Source: Mannheimia cairinae (GTDB lineage: Bacteria > Pseudomonadota > Gammaproteobacteria > Enterobacterales > Pasteurellaceae). From it: a DNA stretch of 64,000 bases. Shown here in pieces: positions 56,524 through 64,000 of this stretch. The notes beneath the pieces are model-generated. The model was not told the DNA's origin. It ran no database searches and saw only the letters and a list, made by a program, of their open reading frames with translations. How positions within the stretch are numbered: position 1 is the stretch's first letter; the number at the start of each line of letters is the position of its first letter. The position numbers and the translations under genes were made by a program. The stretch covers positions 32,751 to 96,750 of the forward strand of contig NZ_JAQSJE010000005.1 of assembly GCF_028649535.1 (NCBI RefSeq), written 5' to 3'.

Positions 56524-56639
56524 AATGCCTCCAATGGTTGAAGGCACTATAAAATAAAGTAGGAAATCGGTCAGAATTTAAGATAAATTTTTCGATGCAG
56601 ATCGCAAAATTTTCTAAAAATATCACCGCTTGCAAAGTA

Positions 56640-57470
56640 TTAACGAACGGTTTGGATAAGAGCGGAAATATCTTCGCTAAAGGTTTCTAATTTTGCCATT
56701 TCCTCAATTTGGGCATAAGTATATTTTTTGGCATTGTAAACCACAACCATACTCACATCGCCAACCTGTAAGAAATTGCTTTCCCCAAATGGCGTGTAGC
56801 GGGTTGCCCCAATGCTGATAATCGCTTTCGTTGGATAATTTGCTTGTTTGAGCATTTCCGCAATATGATTCATCGGGCCTTCATCGGGCTGATTATTCAT
56901 TCGGTCAATAATCCAATCTAATAATTTTTGGTGAAAATAGCTATATTCTACCGCTGGACTATCTACCCCATAAGCATTTAATTCGCCATTACACTTATGG
57001 AAACAAGCGATATTATAATTATCTAAATTGCCCCCTTGCGTGAAACTATCTAAAGGCAACTGAGTTGTTGAAATTCCTTTGGAAGAGGCTCCCCAATTTT
57101 TCTTCTCACAAATTTTACGAGCATTCGGACGGCGGATAGAGCAGTCGTTATAAGCGGCAAAATGCGTAGGCGTTAAAGCAACGACTTTATTTTCTTGATA
57201 TTGAATATCGCAAATAAGAGCAATTTCCGGCTCAATTTGTAAATTATCCGCATCTTGTGGGAATTGAATCGCATCGTGAGAGAGGGGATAAGTGGATAAA
57301 AAGTGATAGTCTCCTAGATTTTCCGCAGGTACATAAAACGGAAAAATTGCCTTAGGCTGAATCGCTTCTGCAGTTTTCACTTTGGCAAAATCCGCCGCCT
57401 CCCCAGCTTGTTCCAAATGCCCCGTAAAATTGCCAGCAACCCCTAAACCGATAAACTGTTCTGAACGCAT
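56640..57470 (-). CDS. DUF5718-like protein, possibly FAH-fold
   Basis: A 276-residue soluble protein without signal or membrane segments. The sequence suggests the DUF5718 family, as far as I can recall. Segments IEPEIALICDI and HFAAYNDCSIRRPNARKICEKKNWGASSKG resemble the metal-site region of fumarylacetoacetate-hydrolase-fold proteins (E-x-E and A-x-N-D-x-S-x-R), but the match is by eye only. The function is unknown. It lies between the ligase gene and the CRISPR array, separated from both by over 100 bp, and looks like core genome rather than part of the CRISPR locus. Confidence 0.6.
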   Translation of the reverse strand: MRSEQFIGLGVAGNFTGHLEQAGEAADFAKVKTAEAIQPKAIFPFYVPAENLGDYHFLSTYPLSHDAIQFPQDADNLQIEPEIALICDIQYQENKVVALTPTHFAAYNDCSIRRPNARKICEKKNWGASSKGISTTQLPLDSFTQGGNLDNYNIACFHKCNGELNAYGVDSPAVEYSYFHQKLLDWIIDRMNNQPDEGPMNHIAEMLKQANYPTKAIISIGATRYTPFGESNFLQVGDVSMVVVYNAKKYTYAQIEEMAKLETFSEDISALIQTVR

Positions 57471-57573
57471 AATAACTCCTTATTTTTGCAAAAAGTTAAG
57501 AAAATTCTACCGCTTGTATGAAAAAATAGCGAGTGTTTGTTATATATAGATTTTCTGTTGCTATATTTTTTTA

Positions 57574-58929
57574 GGTTGTAGGCTCTTTCTCATTTCGCAG
57601 TGCTACAATTTGATAATCCAACAATACAACGAAATCAGCGTTGTAGCTCCCTTTCTCATTTCGCAGTGCTACAATTAAGGTGGCGATATGAATATTGAAG
57701 AATGGGTTGTAGCTCCCTTTCTCATTTCGCAGTGCTACAATGTTTTAGTACGAGTGTCTGCAAAGAACACAGTTGTAGCTCCCTTTCTCATTTCGCAGTG
57801 CTACAATGATATGTAAAAATATAAAAAAAATGGTTTAGTTGTAGCTCCCTTTCTCATTTCGCAGTGCTACAATGATATGCAAAAATGAAAAAAAAATGGT
57901 TTAGTTGTAGCTCCCTTTCTCATTTCGCAGTGCTACAATTTGAAAAATAACGCAATAATCTGTAGATCGGTTGTAGCTCCCTTTCTCATTTCGCAGTGCT
58001 ACAATTCTTCTTCTGTCAATTCATTATCCCACTTAGTTGTAGCTCCCTTTCTCATTTCGCAGTGCTACAATGCTTTCTGTAAGCTCAACAAGCTCAAGTC
58101 GGTTGTAGCTCCCTTTCTCATTTCGCAGTGCTACAATATTATCTGATTGTGTAGGCGTTTATGGTTGGTTGTAGCTCCCTTTCTCATTTCGCAGTGCTAC
58201 AATAATACATCACCAGCAGCAACATCACCGACAGTTGTAGCTCCCTTTCTCATTTCGCAGTGCTACAATTCGGGGCTGATTGTGTCGGTGGAAACTTCCG
58301 TTGTAGCTCCCTTTCTCATTTCGCAGTGCTACAATCAGTAGCAACATTTCAAAAAAAGTTATAGAGTTGTAGCTCCCTTTCTCATTTCGCAGTGCTACAA
58401 TTCCACTTGAGTTTTCAACAAGCTCAATAGTGTTGTAGCTCCCTTTCTCATTTCGCAGTGCTACAATATTTATGAATACCCCTATTTTGTTCTGCTGGTT
58501 GTAGCTCCCTTTCTCATTTCGCAGTGCTACAATTTATGCAAGGTTGATTTTTTGATCCCCAACGTTGTAGCTCCCTTTCTCATTTCGCAGTGCTACAATA
58601 TACGTTCCTTTTCAGCAAGTAAACCTTTAGTTGTAGCTCCCTTTCTCATTTCGCAGTGCTACAATAGGTAGGGAAAACTATTGTGGAGTTGGCTCGTTGT
58701 AGCTCCCTTTCTCATTTCGCAGTGCTACAATAAACCAATGTAGCACATATTACCAATTCTTGTTGTAGCTCCCTTTCTCATTTCGCAGTGCTACAATTAA
58801 AATTTTAATGTTTTTACGTTAATAACAGTTGTAGCTCCCTTTCTCATTTCGCAGTGCTACAATTTCAGCACTGTATTTTCTTCGCCAAGCAATGTTGTAG
58901 CTCCCTTTCTCATTTCGCAGTGCTACAAT
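57574..58929 (+). CRISPR. Type II-C CRISPR array, 21 repeats and 20 spacers
   Basis: Twenty identical 36-bp repeats (5' half GTTGTAGCTCCCTTTCTC, 3' half ATTTCGCAGTGCTACAAT) start every 66 bp from 57640 to 58894, plus one degenerate copy at 57574-57609 with changes in the GCTCCC part. All 20 spacers are 30 nt. The repeat equals, from memory, the Neisseria meningitidis repeat. Each repeat ends in TGCTACAAT, an extended -10, so each can start its own crRNA rightward, opposite to the cas genes, as in Neisseria. The worn repeat at the left end marks the leader-distal side; new spacers should enter at the right, beside cas2. Two neighbouring spacers are near duplicates (see findings). Confidence 0.98.
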
Positions 58930-59187
58930 AGGAACGGCTTAGAGCTTGATAAATCAAGAGATTATCCTATTTTTATACTTGAAAAAAATAAGATAGGTAT
59001 CTTCTATAAGCGGTTATTTTTAGAGAAATTTTTGCAAGAAGTTGCAGAAAAAATGCTAAAAATAACCGCTTGCTTTTTAGTCGGAAGGCATTTAATTGAG
59101 ATTGAGTTAAACATTTCTAGTTAAAAAAACATCACTTAAAAACTGGTTGGATCTGTAGCATATATAATTATTCAAGTTGTTTTATCT
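58930..59187. other. Leader-side region between the CRISPR array and cas2
   Basis: No gene is seen. It is AT-rich and holds a palindromic CTTGATAAATCAAG near 58945, an AAGATAGGTATCTT near 58990, and a long inverted uptake-sequence hairpin (59008-59071). By position it should be the integration-side leader. The orientation is inferred from the worn repeat at the opposite end. Confidence 0.55.
59008..59078 (+). terminator. Inverted uptake-sequence hairpin that may end the pre-crRNA transcript
   Basis: AAGCGGTTATTTTTAG (59008-59023) and CTAAAAATAACCGCTT (59056-59071) form a perfect 16-bp stem with a 32-nt loop, followed on the plus strand by GCTTTTTAG. It would stop rightward array transcripts before cas2. 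Confidence 0.55.
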
Positions 59188-59514
59188 TTAAAAAAGTAGC
59201 AATTGGTTGCTGTTTACTTTTTTTTCTTGTGGTTTTAATTCACCAACCAATAGACTCATATTGGTAAATTGCTTTTCAGTTACTTCTAAGCAGCGTATTG
59301 AGCCTTCTTCGGGCAAATGTTCACAAAGCCGTTTATTATGTTTCTCCAACGAATCCCTACCTCGCACAATACGTGTATAAACAGATAGTTGTAACATTTG
59401 ATAGCCATCTTTCAATAAAAATTGGCGAAATTGGCTAGCCGCTTTGCGTTTTGCTTTTGTGGTAACAGGCAGATCGAAAAAGACAATGATACGCATAAAA
59501 ATCGCCTCACTCAT
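59188..59514 (-). CDS. cas2: CRISPR-associated endoribonuclease Cas2
   Basis: A 108-residue ferredoxin-fold subunit of the Cas1-Cas2 integrase. The N-terminal strand RIIVFFDLP holds the conserved Asp; the [11 protein letters not shown] and [11 protein letters not shown] stretches are typical of type II Cas2. I keep the first ATG (59514), whose ATGA overlaps the cas1 stop; an internal ATG six codons later (MRIIVF) has a GAGG site and is also possible. It is the last gene of the leftward cas9-cas1-cas2 set. Confidence 0.93.
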   Translation of the reverse strand: MSEAIFMRIIVFFDLPVTTKAKRKAASQFRQFLLKDGYQMLQLSVYTRIVRGRDSLEKHNKRLCEHLPEEGSIRCLEVTEKQFTNMSLLVGELKPQEKKVNSNQLLLF

Positions 59515-60421
59515 AGCAGTGTTCCTTTAAAGGGAGTAGTTCGGGTAATTTGAGTAATTTAGGATCTTTTTGGCTGATTGCATTTTGTAGGGAACCGATA
59601 GTTCTATCAATAGCGGCAAGTGTGCTGAATGTTTGATTTTGAAATCGCATTTGGTAATGCAATAAACCAATAAGCTTTTGTTTTGTATGGGGTGTTAGCC
59701 CGTTATCTAATTTACCTTCTTGCCATAATTGCCAAACCATTAGATCTACAAGTGGTCGGAATGGTTCAATAAAATCATCAGCAAGGTTAAAAGGGTTAAG
59801 TTCACTATGGTGAAATAGCCCTAAGGCCGGTAGCCAGCCGTAAAGCACTAATGTACGTGCAATTGCAGAGCGTAGTACTGTATAAGCATAATTTAGATGA
59901 GCATTAATTTGATTTTCTTGCCAGCGTCGAAAATCTTTACCGAATGCTGTTTGAAAGTAAAGAATCGCAGACTGAGCCTCAATATTATCGCTATCGCCAG
60001 ACTTCACTCGTTTTGCCATATTTTGTAACTTTTCGGCTATATCTAACCGCTTGGTTTGGGTCAAAACAAAGGCTTGATTACGAATTTTCTGTTGTATGAT
60101 TGCTTGCCAAAGCTGTTTTTTTAAAGGTAGGCTCATTTCAAGCTGTAATTTCAATGTTTTTAATTGGCGGTGATATTGTGAGAAAGGCAACCATTGTCCA
60201 CAGGGGATAAATTGTTCATCACAGGTAAGTAGTGTTATCCCATTTAATGCAAGGGCTGAAAGTAGTGGGGTTGTTATCACGACTTCTCGGTTTTCAATAA
60301 CAATAATGGCAATATCTTCTAATGGCACAGTAAATTCTTGTTCTTCTTGCCAAATCACCATTTGGTTTTTTCGTAGAGATAATTTACCCCCTTTACTGAT
60401 TAAAATACTCCGCCAACTCAT
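59507..60421 (-). CDS. cas1: CRISPR-associated endonuclease/integrase Cas1 (type II)
   Basis: A 304-residue integrase that inserts spacers with Cas2. The metal-binding set is Glu148 ([11 protein letters not shown]), His205 ([16 protein letters not shown]) and Glu219 ([12 protein letters not shown]). The N-terminal beta domain begins [16 protein letters not shown] as in II-C Cas1. A perfect AGGAGG ribosome site lies just upstream, immediately after the T-run of a strong terminator that separates it from cas9. It overlaps cas2 by 8 bp. Confidence 0.97.
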   Translation of the reverse strand: MSWRSILISKGGKLSLRKNQMVIWQEEQEFTVPLEDIAIIVIENREVVITTPLLSALALNGITLLTCDEQFIPCGQWLPFSQYHRQLKTLKLQLEMSLPLKKQLWQAIIQQKIRNQAFVLTQTKRLDIAEKLQNMAKRVKSGDSDNIEAQSAILYFQTAFGKDFRRWQENQINAHLNYAYTVLRSAIARTLVLYGWLPALGLFHHSELNPFNLADDFIEPFRPLVDLMVWQLWQEGKLDNGLTPHTKQKLIGLLHYQMRFQNQTFSTLAAIDRTIGSLQNAISQKDPKLLKLPELLPLKEHCYE

Positions 60422-60433
60422 AATGCCTCCTGA

Positions 60434-60465
60434 TAAAAATCCCCATACTCAGAGAGTATGGGGAT
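60434..60465 (-). terminator. Rho-independent terminator between cas9 and cas1
   Basis: On the minus strand ATCCCCATACTC pairs perfectly with GAGTATGGGGAT (12 bp, 3-nt loop), followed by TTTTT. It lies 6 bases past the cas9 stop and just before the cas1 ribosome site. Confidence 0.9.
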
Positions 60466-60470
60466 CGGGA

Positions 60471-63400
60471 TTAACGAACAGTTTGTCGTTTGTTAGAGCG
60501 ACAAGGACGAATATTTTTTCCAAGTTCATCAACTTGGTATTTTTCAAGAGAAAGAGCAGTTTTTATACCAATACTACGATGTAATCCTGATTTCCCTTTA
60601 TGTATGTTATTATCGGGTTCTTTAATATTAATTGCCCCTGTGGCACGATCAAGTCCATTGTAATAGCCAAAAAACGTTTCTTTTCTTGTTTTTACCTTGA
60701 TTAAATCATTTGGAAATATTGAAAATTGAAATTGTGCTGTTTCGTCCATCTCTTCCCATTCATTTTCTGGTGTATAAGCAATAATAGCTTTGTTTGGCAA
60801 AATCCCTTTTGCTACCTGCCAAGTATAAATAGGAACAAGGAAGTATTTACCTCCTTTAATAAATACATCAACTCGAACCATTGAAGCATTATCTGCCACA
60901 CCATTACCATTTCTTACTAACACACCAGATTTTTGTACTTGTTCTATACGGACGGATTTTACTTGTGCTCCTCCTTTTTTATAAAAAGGTTCAGCAAAGG
61001 CTTTGGCAGGATCATCATTAAAGGCAACAAGGCGTGCTTTTAGTGCTTCGTAAAGATGGATTTCTCGATCTTTATTTACCATATTTTCTAGATCTTTTAG
61101 TTTGAGTTGGGTGAGAGCAACTTTGGAGATACTGATACCCTCATCTAAACGTTTTGCAGACTTAATCGTTTCCATATGCCCTTGTCCACTCATTTTACGA
61201 CTCGGTGCACGAGAGACAAATAGAGGCTGTACAAATTCGTGGTTAGCTTGTGGGCGATCTGGTAGTTGAATAATTAAATCTTCTTTTGGATTCTCACTAA
61301 ATACACGGATCTCTACTTCTTTATTGAAAAATTGCCAAGGAGCAGGGAAGTGTAGAGGGATAATTTCCCCAGTTTCTCGATCAATTCGTTCTGCAGTCTT
61401 TAAATTACCCTCTTGATATTTTATAAAACGAGTAATTTTTTGTTGCATAGCTACAGTAGAACAGGCGACGACTACGGCATCAATAGCGTGATGGCGATCA
61501 CTTTCTTCACGTACTTTCTTCAAACCCCAACGTCCACGTAAGAAAGCGGTAATTTGCCCATTAGAGGCAAATACACGACGCTTACCTTTACCGGTTAAGT
61601 AGAGATTATCAGCGACAAAATTAACTAAGAAACGAGCAATATAGCGAGTGTCATTTAAATTACGTTGGATAAAGCCTTCGGAATCTAATTTTTTTGTCAG
61701 AATACGTTGCTTTTTCGGATAAGTAAAATGGCTTGCATTCACTCTAGCAGTGAAGTGTGCCCATTGTTTTTCGTCTTTACCTAACCATTCGTAAGGTGTT
61801 TGGTTTCCTTTGTTTTGATTTTCACCAGAAAGCACTAGTACTTTATTATTAAAGCTATCGTCCCAAGTCCGAGAAAATGGTAATGCGTGGTCAATTTCGG
61901 CGTAACCTTTTTCTAATAATCTATGTAAATCGAGCGGCTTGCCACTATATATGCATTGCCCATTTTGGTGATTATAAAGTCGCATTACTAAAATATCTTT
62001 AGCTTTAGGCTCACCTACAAAATCTGGAAAGGTTTCTTTAAATTGTTTTATTGATTTTTCTCGTTCGGCTCTATTTTGTTCTTGTTGTTTTTCGATTGCT
62101 TTACGATCTTTAAAAGATTTGCCGAGTTCTCTTGCTGTTTCAATATGGACACGAGCTGGTGAGCCATAAAGGCGAATAATGCCATTAATGACTTTGCGAG
62201 CTTGAGAGAGTGAACGTAAAACAACAGGATTGCGGATTTCGTTTGCAGGAATAGGTGGCAGCAAGCGGTCGGCTTTTATGGACTTTTTACCATAATGATC
62301 ACCATAAATTGTTTGGCAAGCTTGGTCATAGCGTAATCCTTTTTCCATTAACGGCAGAATTTTAGATAAGCTTTTTAGAGAAAGCTGAATAAATTGATCG
62401 AAATTCAAATTTTCTAATAAGCTATTTAGGATATGTTTTGGCAGTTTATCCGCTAAATATTGGCAAATATCTTCATCTGTTTTATAAAGGGAGAAAGCAG
62501 TACCAATATCATCTAAAAGAATAGTGTTATTTTTTACGGTTTCCCATACTGATTTGTCTTCTTTTTCAATGGCTTTACGAATTGCATGGTAAGCTTTCAT
62601 TTCCATTAATGTGGTATCTTCAGCTTTATCTTTACCATAGCGAACACTATTGAAATGACATTCATCAGATAAATTTAGTAGCTTGCGGACTTGTGTATAA
62701 GTAAGTTTGGCTTTTTCATAGGGTTGAGATAGCAATAATGCTCGCTCTTCTTGATTAAGCCCTCGTTCTGTCCCATTCTCTAAAATGCGTAAGTTATTTA
62801 ACTTCGTAAGCCAAATAAAACGTTCAGCAGAATAACTAGATTTAGCAGCTTTGTACTCATCTGGCTCAAAAGTGCATTTGCCGAGCATTTTTAAAATAGC
62901 TTCTCCTGATAATGCAGGTTTCTGCCACATTAGTAATTCGCAAAATTCTGCTTCTAATTGACCGCTTGTATATAAATTCCCTAATTCCCGCTGGGTTTGG
63001 AAAAGTAACCTCATTTCAGAAAGTAAATCTAAGCGATTAAATGTATGAGTGTAAGCTCCGCGTTGGTTACGAATATGCCCCTCTTCTTGTGCAAATTTCT
63101 TAATAGCGAGTTCTGCGGGGGTTCGATATTCATCTGAGGTAAGTAATTGAGTATTACCTGTTACTCCGGAAAGTAGTGCACCAAGCTCTTTATTACCACT
63201 TTGATTTTCATTCTTACGTTGAGAAAGATAGCCACGATGTTTTAGCATATGTAACAAAACAGCTGACCATTCCCGATTGTTTAATTGTCGGCTTAATCCT
63301 TCTACACGTAGCTCCCAACAATGATTAGGCAGTTTAGTTAAATCATCTTTGGTAATAACATCGTTATTAGTCAGTAAACGTTTAGCTTTTAATAAACGAA

Positions 63401-63614
63401 AGGCTCTACGACGGATTAAACGGCGAGTGGAACGTGCAAGACGGCGAGAGAGGGCTAGCGATTCCCCAGTCTTAGGCACTTCGGCTCGCTCAAAAGTACG
63501 TACTCCTAAATCAACTAGCCGAATAGGATTTTCTTTTTCATCTATTTCAACAACACTCCACCCCACGGACGCAATACCTAAATCTAATCCAATAATGTAA
63601 TTTAACTGTTCCAT
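60471..63614 (-). CDS. cas9: Type II-C Cas9 endonuclease
   Basis: RNA-guided double-strand DNA nuclease, 1047 residues, in the compact II-C range (N. meningitidis enzyme about 1080). RuvC-I has Asp11 ([15 protein letters not shown]), the arginine-rich bridge helix is [19 protein letters not shown], RuvC-II has the Glu of [12 protein letters not shown] has Asp575-His576 ([16 protein letters not shown]) and [10 protein letters not shown], and RuvC-III has [10 protein letters not shown] with Asp712. All nuclease residues are present, so it should be active. The C-terminal PAM-interacting part cannot be read for PAM. The start has AGGAGAAT upstream. The tracrRNA gene is divergent, its promoter within about 50 bp. 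Confidence 0.98.
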   Translation of the reverse strand: MEQLNYIIGLDLGIASVGWSVVEIDEKENPIRLVDLGVRTFERAEVPKTGESLALSRRLARSTRRLIRRRAFRLLKAKRLLTNNDVITKDDLTKLPNHCWELRVEGLSRQLNNREWSAVLLHMLKHRGYLSQRKNENQSGNKELGALLSGVTGNTQLLTSDEYRTPAELAIKKFAQEEGHIRNQRGAYTHTFNRLDLLSEMRLLFQTQRELGNLYTSGQLEAEFCELLMWQKPALSGEAILKMLGKCTFEPDEYKAAKSSYSAERFIWLTKLNNLRILENGTERGLNQEERALLLSQPYEKAKLTYTQVRKLLNLSDECHFNSVRYGKDKAEDTTLMEMKAYHAIRKAIEKEDKSVWETVKNNTILLDDIGTAFSLYKTDEDICQYLADKLPKHILNSLLENLNFDQFIQLSLKSLSKILPLMEKGLRYDQACQTIYGDHYGKKSIKADRLLPPIPANEIRNPVVLRSLSQARKVINGIIRLYGSPARVHIETARELGKSFKDRKAIEKQQEQNRAEREKSIKQFKETFPDFVGEPKAKDILVMRLYNHQNGQCIYSGKPLDLHRLLEKGYAEIDHALPFSRTWDDSFNNKVLVLSGENQNKGNQTPYEWLGKDEKQWAHFTARVNASHFTYPKKQRILTKKLDSEGFIQRNLNDTRYIARFLVNFVADNLYLTGKGKRRVFASNGQITAFLRGRWGLKKVREESDRHHAIDAVVVACSTVAMQQKITRFIKYQEGNLKTAERIDRETGEIIPLHFPAPWQFFNKEVEIRVFSENPKEDLIIQLPDRPQANHEFVQPLFVSRAPSRKMSGQGHMETIKSAKRLDEGISISKVALTQLKLKDLENMVNKDREIHLYEALKARLVAFNDDPAKAFAEPFYKKGGAQVKSVRIEQVQKSGVLVRNGNGVADNASMVRVDVFIKGGKYFLVPIYTWQVAKGILPNKAIIAYTPENEWEEMDETAQFQFSIFPNDLIKVKTRKETFFGYYNGLDRATGAINIKEPDNNIHKGKSGLHRSIGIKTALSLEKYQVDELGKNIRPCRSNKRQTVR

Positions 63615-63644
63615 TTAGCTATTCTCCTATATGAAAAAAATGAT

Positions 63645-63672
63645 TTGACAAAAATTATACAATAGTTAGAAT
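63645..63672 (+). promoter_or_regulatory. tracrRNA promoter
   Basis: TTGACA (63645-63650, perfect) and TAGAAT (63667-63672) are 16 bp apart, predicting a start near 63679 at the anti-repeat. A minus-strand TATAAT (63654-63659), usable for cas9, lies inside the spacer, so the two divergent promoters overlap. Confidence 0.75.
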
Positions 63673-63676
63673 ACAA

Positions 63677-63788
63677 ATCGTAGTACTGCGAAATGAGAAA
63701 CGTTGCTACAATAAGGAATTCGTAAAGAATTACCGTAATGCTCTGCCCCTTAGTATCCTAGGATATTAAGGGGCATCATTTTTTATAA
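63677..63788 (+). ncRNA. tracrRNA of the type II-C system
   Basis: The anti-repeat (63677-63712) pairs with the CRISPR repeat over nearly its whole length, with the core ACTGCGAAATGAGAAA and then a bulge where the repeat has TCCC, and GCTACAAT. It is followed by ATAAGG, a middle part with TACCGTAATGCTCTGCC, and a terminator hairpin TGCCCCTTA...TAAGGGGCA (63744-63774) with a T-run. The order of elements and many bases agree with the N. meningitidis tracrRNA I recall. It lies upstream of cas9 and is divergent from it. Confidence 0.93.
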
Positions 63789-63893
63789 AGCTAATAAATA
63801 GCTAGATTGTGAGTAATAATAAATCATCCTGTCTTAAAATTATGCAAGCGGTAAATTTTTCCAAAATTTTTACACTTTTTTCATAAAAAACAC

Positions 63894-63921
63894 TTGCACG
63901 GATTTTATTTTTCCCTATAAT
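63894..63921 (+). promoter_or_regulatory. rRNA operon promoter
   Basis: TTGCAC (63894-63899), 16 bp, TATAAT (63916-63921), preceded by an A/T-run UP-element-like stretch, and followed by GCACC discriminator bases. It leads into a boxA leader. Confidence 0.75.
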
Positions 63922-63932
63922 GCACCACACAC

Positions 63933-63975
63933 AACGACGCACTGTTGTGAATAAGTTTAAATACAGTGCGTCGTT
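63933..63975 (+). other. Leader hairpin upstream of boxA in the rRNA operon
   Basis: AACGACGCACTGT (63933-63945) and ACAGTGCGTCGTT (63963-63975) form a perfect 13-bp stem with a 17-nt loop, followed by ATTTTTTG. In rrn leaders a boxB hairpin precedes boxA; its T-run would also let it act as a terminator in the absence of antitermination. Confidence 0.65.
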
Positions 63976-63980
63976 ATTTT

Positions 63981-64000
63981 TTGTTCTTTAACAATTTATC
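63981..64000 (+). promoter_or_regulatory. boxA antitermination sequence; 16S rRNA gene expected next
   Basis: TTGTTCTTTAACAATTTATC at the window end matches the boxA leader (TGTTCTTTAACAA) that directly precedes 16S rRNA in gamma-proteobacteria. The rRNA gene itself is outside the window. Confidence 0.85.

Noticed and set aside
57940-58341. Two open frames across the CRISPR array with repeated VVAPFLISQCYN
   Set aside because: They are translations of repeat-spacer units (66 nt is a multiple of three), not genes.
59188-63614. Search for a fourth cas gene (csn2 or cas4)
   Set aside because: None is present beside cas9-cas1-cas2, which supports II-C rather than II-A or II-B.

Overview
The window is chromosomal DNA from a member of the Pasteurellaceae, most likely the Mannheimia / Actinobacillus pleuropneumoniae / Bibersteinia branch. 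Three things point there. The DNA is AT-rich. The core genes resemble Haemophilus and Actinobacillus proteins I recognise (hbpA-type haem-binding lipoprotein, oadGAB, nagBA, rbsK-rbsR, narP, mqo, a secreted ATP-dependent DNA ligase). The DNA uptake word is the ACAAGCGGT type, seen dozens of times, often as inverted pairs between genes. Species assignment is inference.

Layout. 1-2.4 kb: 5' end of mltG (leftward, cut by the window edge), three identical tRNA-Lys(TTT) genes, ppa and an M48 lipoprotein protease. 2.5-6.6 kb: leftward block rppH, TauE/SafE permease, lgt, gph, trpS. 6.6-7.1 kb: a 0.5 kb gene-free AT-rich stretch with three perfect DnaA boxes, four clustered GATC sites in 13-mer-like contexts and a perfect IHF word; it looks like a replication origin. 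7.1-9.9 kb: accessory cluster with an HxlR regulator, two tandem sirtuin-like genes (the first frameshifted) and an HD-domain hydrolase. 9.9-30.6 kb: mainly housekeeping and metabolism (DMT permease, lldD, Bcr/CflA exporter, NmrA-like reductase with an NTF2-like protein and LysR regulator, murB, birA, hbpA, ptrA, prfC, pbpG, pth, ychF, SIMPL protein, rph, yicC, ygfZ).

30.7-36.2 kb: an iron cassette, partly richer in G+C: TonB-dependent siderophore receptor, frameshifted AraC regulator, RhtX/FptX-like permease and a DUF2470/siderophore-interacting reductase. 36.3-42.7 kb: ferredoxin yfhL, then a tripartite tricarboxylate transporter (substrate-binding protein, TctB, TctA), a DHDPS-family aldolase, rbsK and rbsR, preceded by a perfect CRP site and a perfect LacI-family palindrome. 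42.7-57.5 kb: narP, rlmKL, trmL, nagBA (perfect CRP site), mqo, a DUF2322 gene, tyrS, an unannotated Fur-box-driven small RNA candidate, the oxaloacetate decarboxylase sodium pump oadGAB, the DNA ligase and a DUF5718-like gene.

57.6-63.8 kb: a complete type II-C CRISPR-Cas locus: 21 repeats with 20 spacers of 30 nt, cas2, cas1, cas9 (1047 aa) and a divergent tracrRNA. The repeat matches, from memory, the Neisseria meningitidis repeat. A strong terminator lies between cas9 and cas1. The last 110 bases are a stable-RNA promoter, a hairpin and a boxA sequence, so a 16S rRNA gene almost certainly begins just beyond the right edge.

Most promising for follow-up: the Fur-controlled sRNA (about 51840-51910), the origin-like region, the tandem sirtuin/HD operon, the TTT-aldolase-rbsK-rbsR arrangement, and the internal terminator and related spacers of the CRISPR locus. 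Two genes carry single-base frameshifts at short homopolymers; these may be real or sequencing errors.
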